From positions 1 to 6,272 of the forward strand of contig JAHEZC010000168.1 in assembly GCA_023251275.1 (NCBI GenBank): a stretch of 6,272 bases of DNA. Reading direction: 5' to 3'. The translations under genes were made by a program, and so were the position numbers. Shown here one piece after another: positions 5,277 through 6,272 of the stretch (its first letter is position 1; every line of letters begins with the position of its first letter). Source of the stretch: Parafilimonas sp. Lineage in GTDB: Bacteria; Bacteroidota; Bacteroidia; Chitinophagales; Chitinophagaceae. The notes under the pieces were generated by a model. That model worked only from the letters and a program-made list of their open reading frames with translations, made no database searches and was not told the origin of the DNA.

Positions 5277-5294
5277 GCAGTCTCGCCGGGGTCT
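5277..5294 (+). repeat. REP4, left half only, split by the group II intron
   Basis: The 18 bases from GCAGTCTCG to GGGGTCT are identical to the first 18 of REP1 and REP2, including the whole left arm CGCCGGGGTC (5284-5293). After T5294 the match stops abruptly and intron sequence starts. The loop and right arm should lie at the far intron end, outside the window. Confidence 0.85.
5282..5294 (+). other. Intron-binding sites IBS2 and IBS1 within the REP arm
   Basis: IBS2 CTCGC (positions -13 to -9) and IBS1 GGGTCT (-6 to -1) of the predicted 5' exon both lie in the REP. Both are conserved in REP1, REP2 and, on the minus strand, REP3, so each of these is a potential target for the same intron. 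Confidence 0.65.
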
Positions 5295-6272
5295 GTGTGC
5301 CGTGAAGGAAAGAACGTAGCTGAAGTTCTTTACATGCTGTATATAAGATGATGGTTGACCCAACGCTAACGTTGTGCAGGCGAAGTTAGCAAATGCGTGT
5401 GAAGGTGCTGTAGTCAAAAGCTATGGTGCTGAGCGTTTGCAATGCATGAGTATAGTGAAGCTGAACGCGAGTGAACCATTGATGACGTGTCGAAAGCGGA
5501 AGACGATGTCAAAACTGTTGGTCGAGACTCACTGACAGGAGCAAGGTGTAACAGATAACCTGTAAAGTTGGTTACACGGCATCCGGCATGGAGATGGCAG
5601 CAGCACTATACAGGCTTATATACGGAACACGGGAGGCTGTTGTAATGATGTACGATAAGCTCAGCAGAAGTCCTGATAGTATTGGGAGACTGTTCAACAA
5701 AAGTTCTACAGTTCATACTGCTGCTCAATCTCTGCTCAACAGGGAGAGGCATTACAAAGCGTCGGATGCATTCATAGTAGTGATGATAGTTGTGGAAACA
5801 CAAAAGGAGCGAAGGGATGCAGTCATTCAGTTGAAATTGTTTTTACAACTGTTGCAAACAACAGAAGGATTAAAATGATGGAAACAAAATCAGTACCGGT
5901 AACTAAGCGAATGGTATGGGAAGCGTACAAGAGAGTACGAGCCAACAATGGCGCAGCAGGAATAGATGAGGTAACCATCACAAAATTTGAAGAGAAGTTA
6001 GCTGATAACTTGTATGTGATATGGAACCGCATGGGTTCAGGCAGCTATTTTCCCCAGTCGGTAAAACGAGTAGGCATACCCAAAGCAAATGGAAAGATAA
6101 GAGAGCTTGGCATACCTACAGTAAGTGACCGAACAGCCCAAATGGTAGTAAAGCAATACCTAGAGCCCCGCTACGAACAAATCTTCAGTAACAATTCTTT
6201 CGGCTATCGTCCGTGCAAGAGTGCACATCAGGCATTAGACCAATGTGTAAACAATTGCCGCAGGCATGCATG
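5295..6272 (+). mobile_element. Group II intron, 5' part (ribozyme domains I-III and start of the ORF)
   Basis: The 5' boundary GTGTG (5295-5299) fits the group II consensus GUGYG. About 580 nt of structured non-coding sequence then precede a maturase/RT gene, the usual layout with the ORF in domain IV. Hairpins that fit domain I: AAAGAAC/GTTCTTT (5309-5331), GCTAAC/GTTAGC (5365-5390), GTGTAAC/GTTACAC (5546-5577). Candidate EBS1 AGACTC (5525-5530) pairs with exon GGGTCT (5289-5294), 6 bp with one G-U. Candidate EBS2 GCGAG (5467-5471) pairs with exon CTCGC (5282-5286). These are at the normal IBS1 and IBS2 distances from the splice site. Domains V-VI and the 3' junction are outside the window. 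The intron is antisense to obg and to the RAYT genes. Confidence 0.88.
5875..6272 (+). CDS. ltrA: Group II intron-encoded reverse transcriptase/maturase, 3' part outside window
   Basis: An LtrA-type multifunctional protein: maturase for splicing and reverse transcriptase for retrohoming. The frame stays open to the window end (132 codons from ATG 5875, or 131 from ATG 5878). Residues counted from 5878: VWEAYKRVRANNGAAGIDEV (13-32), the N-terminal signature of intron RTs; VKRVGIPKANGKIRELGIPTVSDR (62-85), RT motif 1 region; and FGYRPCKSAHQAL (108-120), RT motif 2. The catalytic YADD, thumb/maturase and any endonuclease domain are not reached. A good Shine-Dalgarno sequence GAAGGA (5864-5869) sits 5 nt before 5875 and 8 nt before 5878; either ATG could be used. 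Such a site is unusual among the genes of this window and fits a self-contained mobile element. The identification as a group II intron RT is secure. Confidence 0.93.
   Translation, partial: MMETKSVPVTKRMVWEAYKRVRANNGAAGIDEVTITKFEEKLADNLYVIWNRMGSGSYFPQSVKRVGIPKANGKIRELGIPTVSDRTAQMVVKQYLEPRYEQIFSNNSFGYRPCKSAHQALDQCVNNCRRHA

Noticed and set aside
3154..5294. CRISPR-like array from the repeated CGCCGGGGTC blocks
   Set aside because: Spacing is irregular, orientation mixed, repeats are paired arms of hairpins and are tied to RAYT genes; no spacers or cas genes.
5357..5361. GACCC as alternative EBS1
   Set aside because: It pairs with only five bases, leaves the -1 base unpaired, and lies about 60 nt into the intron, too close to the 5' end; AGACTC at 5525 fits better.
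5277..5417. Apparent N-terminal 47 residues of the Obg fragment ORF
   Set aside because: They are antisense intron and REP sequence, not Obg; only 5100-5276 is retained.
5588..5878. 96-codon ORF ending in an ATGA overlap with the RT start
   Set aside because: It lies wholly in the structured domain I-III part of the intron. The sequence shows no known domain, and ribozyme constraint alone can leave such frames open.

Overview
The window looks like chromosomal DNA of a member of the Bacteroidota, most likely near the Chitinophagaceae. This is judged from AT-rich DNA, starts that mostly lack a Shine-Dalgarno sequence, a TAnnTTTG-type promoter box, and the character of the MnmD, small zinc-ribbon and Obg-like proteins. 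No database search was possible, so the taxon is an inference.

Left part (1-3153), ordinary chromosome: a 5'-complete, 3'-cut mnmD (tRNA wobble-uridine methyltransferase, minus) diverges from a short AlkA-type 3-methyladenine DNA glycosylase (plus). Next come three small minus-strand genes: a secreted protein with a signal peptide and a clear rho-independent terminator, a 68-residue zinc-ribbon protein, and a lipoprotein with a conserved-looking CGCPQW segment. Position 2246-2621 has no gene I can support.

Middle part (3154-4521), a REP/RAYT island: two minus-strand REP-associated tyrosine transposase genes (HUH motif NHIH, catalytic-type Tyr in YIHLNP) lie in an exact 611-nt tandem repeat, with three copies of a 57-59-nt palindromic REP (arms CGCCGGGGTC / GACCCCGGCG). 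The second gene (3848-4414) is intact and flanked by REPs in opposite orientation. The first (3237-3851) has lost its native start, which is replaced by a REP that reads through in frame. A 322-nt core is identical in the two genes while both ends differ by about 7%, which points to gene conversion.

Right part (4522-6272): a small membrane-protein gene whose natural ATG appears cut off by one extra A in a homopolymer, then the last 58 codons of an Obg-family GTPase gene. The Obg gene is broken by a fourth REP, and that REP is itself broken by a group II intron running on the plus strand (5295 to beyond the window end). The intron's predicted exon-binding sites pair with the REP arm, so the REP family appears to be the intron's homing site. 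The intron-encoded reverse transcriptase begins at 5875 and leaves the window.

The most interesting picture is the nesting: RAYT proteins probably spread REPs, REPs can sit in coding sequence as a 19-codon in-frame insert, and a group II intron uses the REP palindrome as a dispersed landing site, here inside a normally essential GTPase gene.
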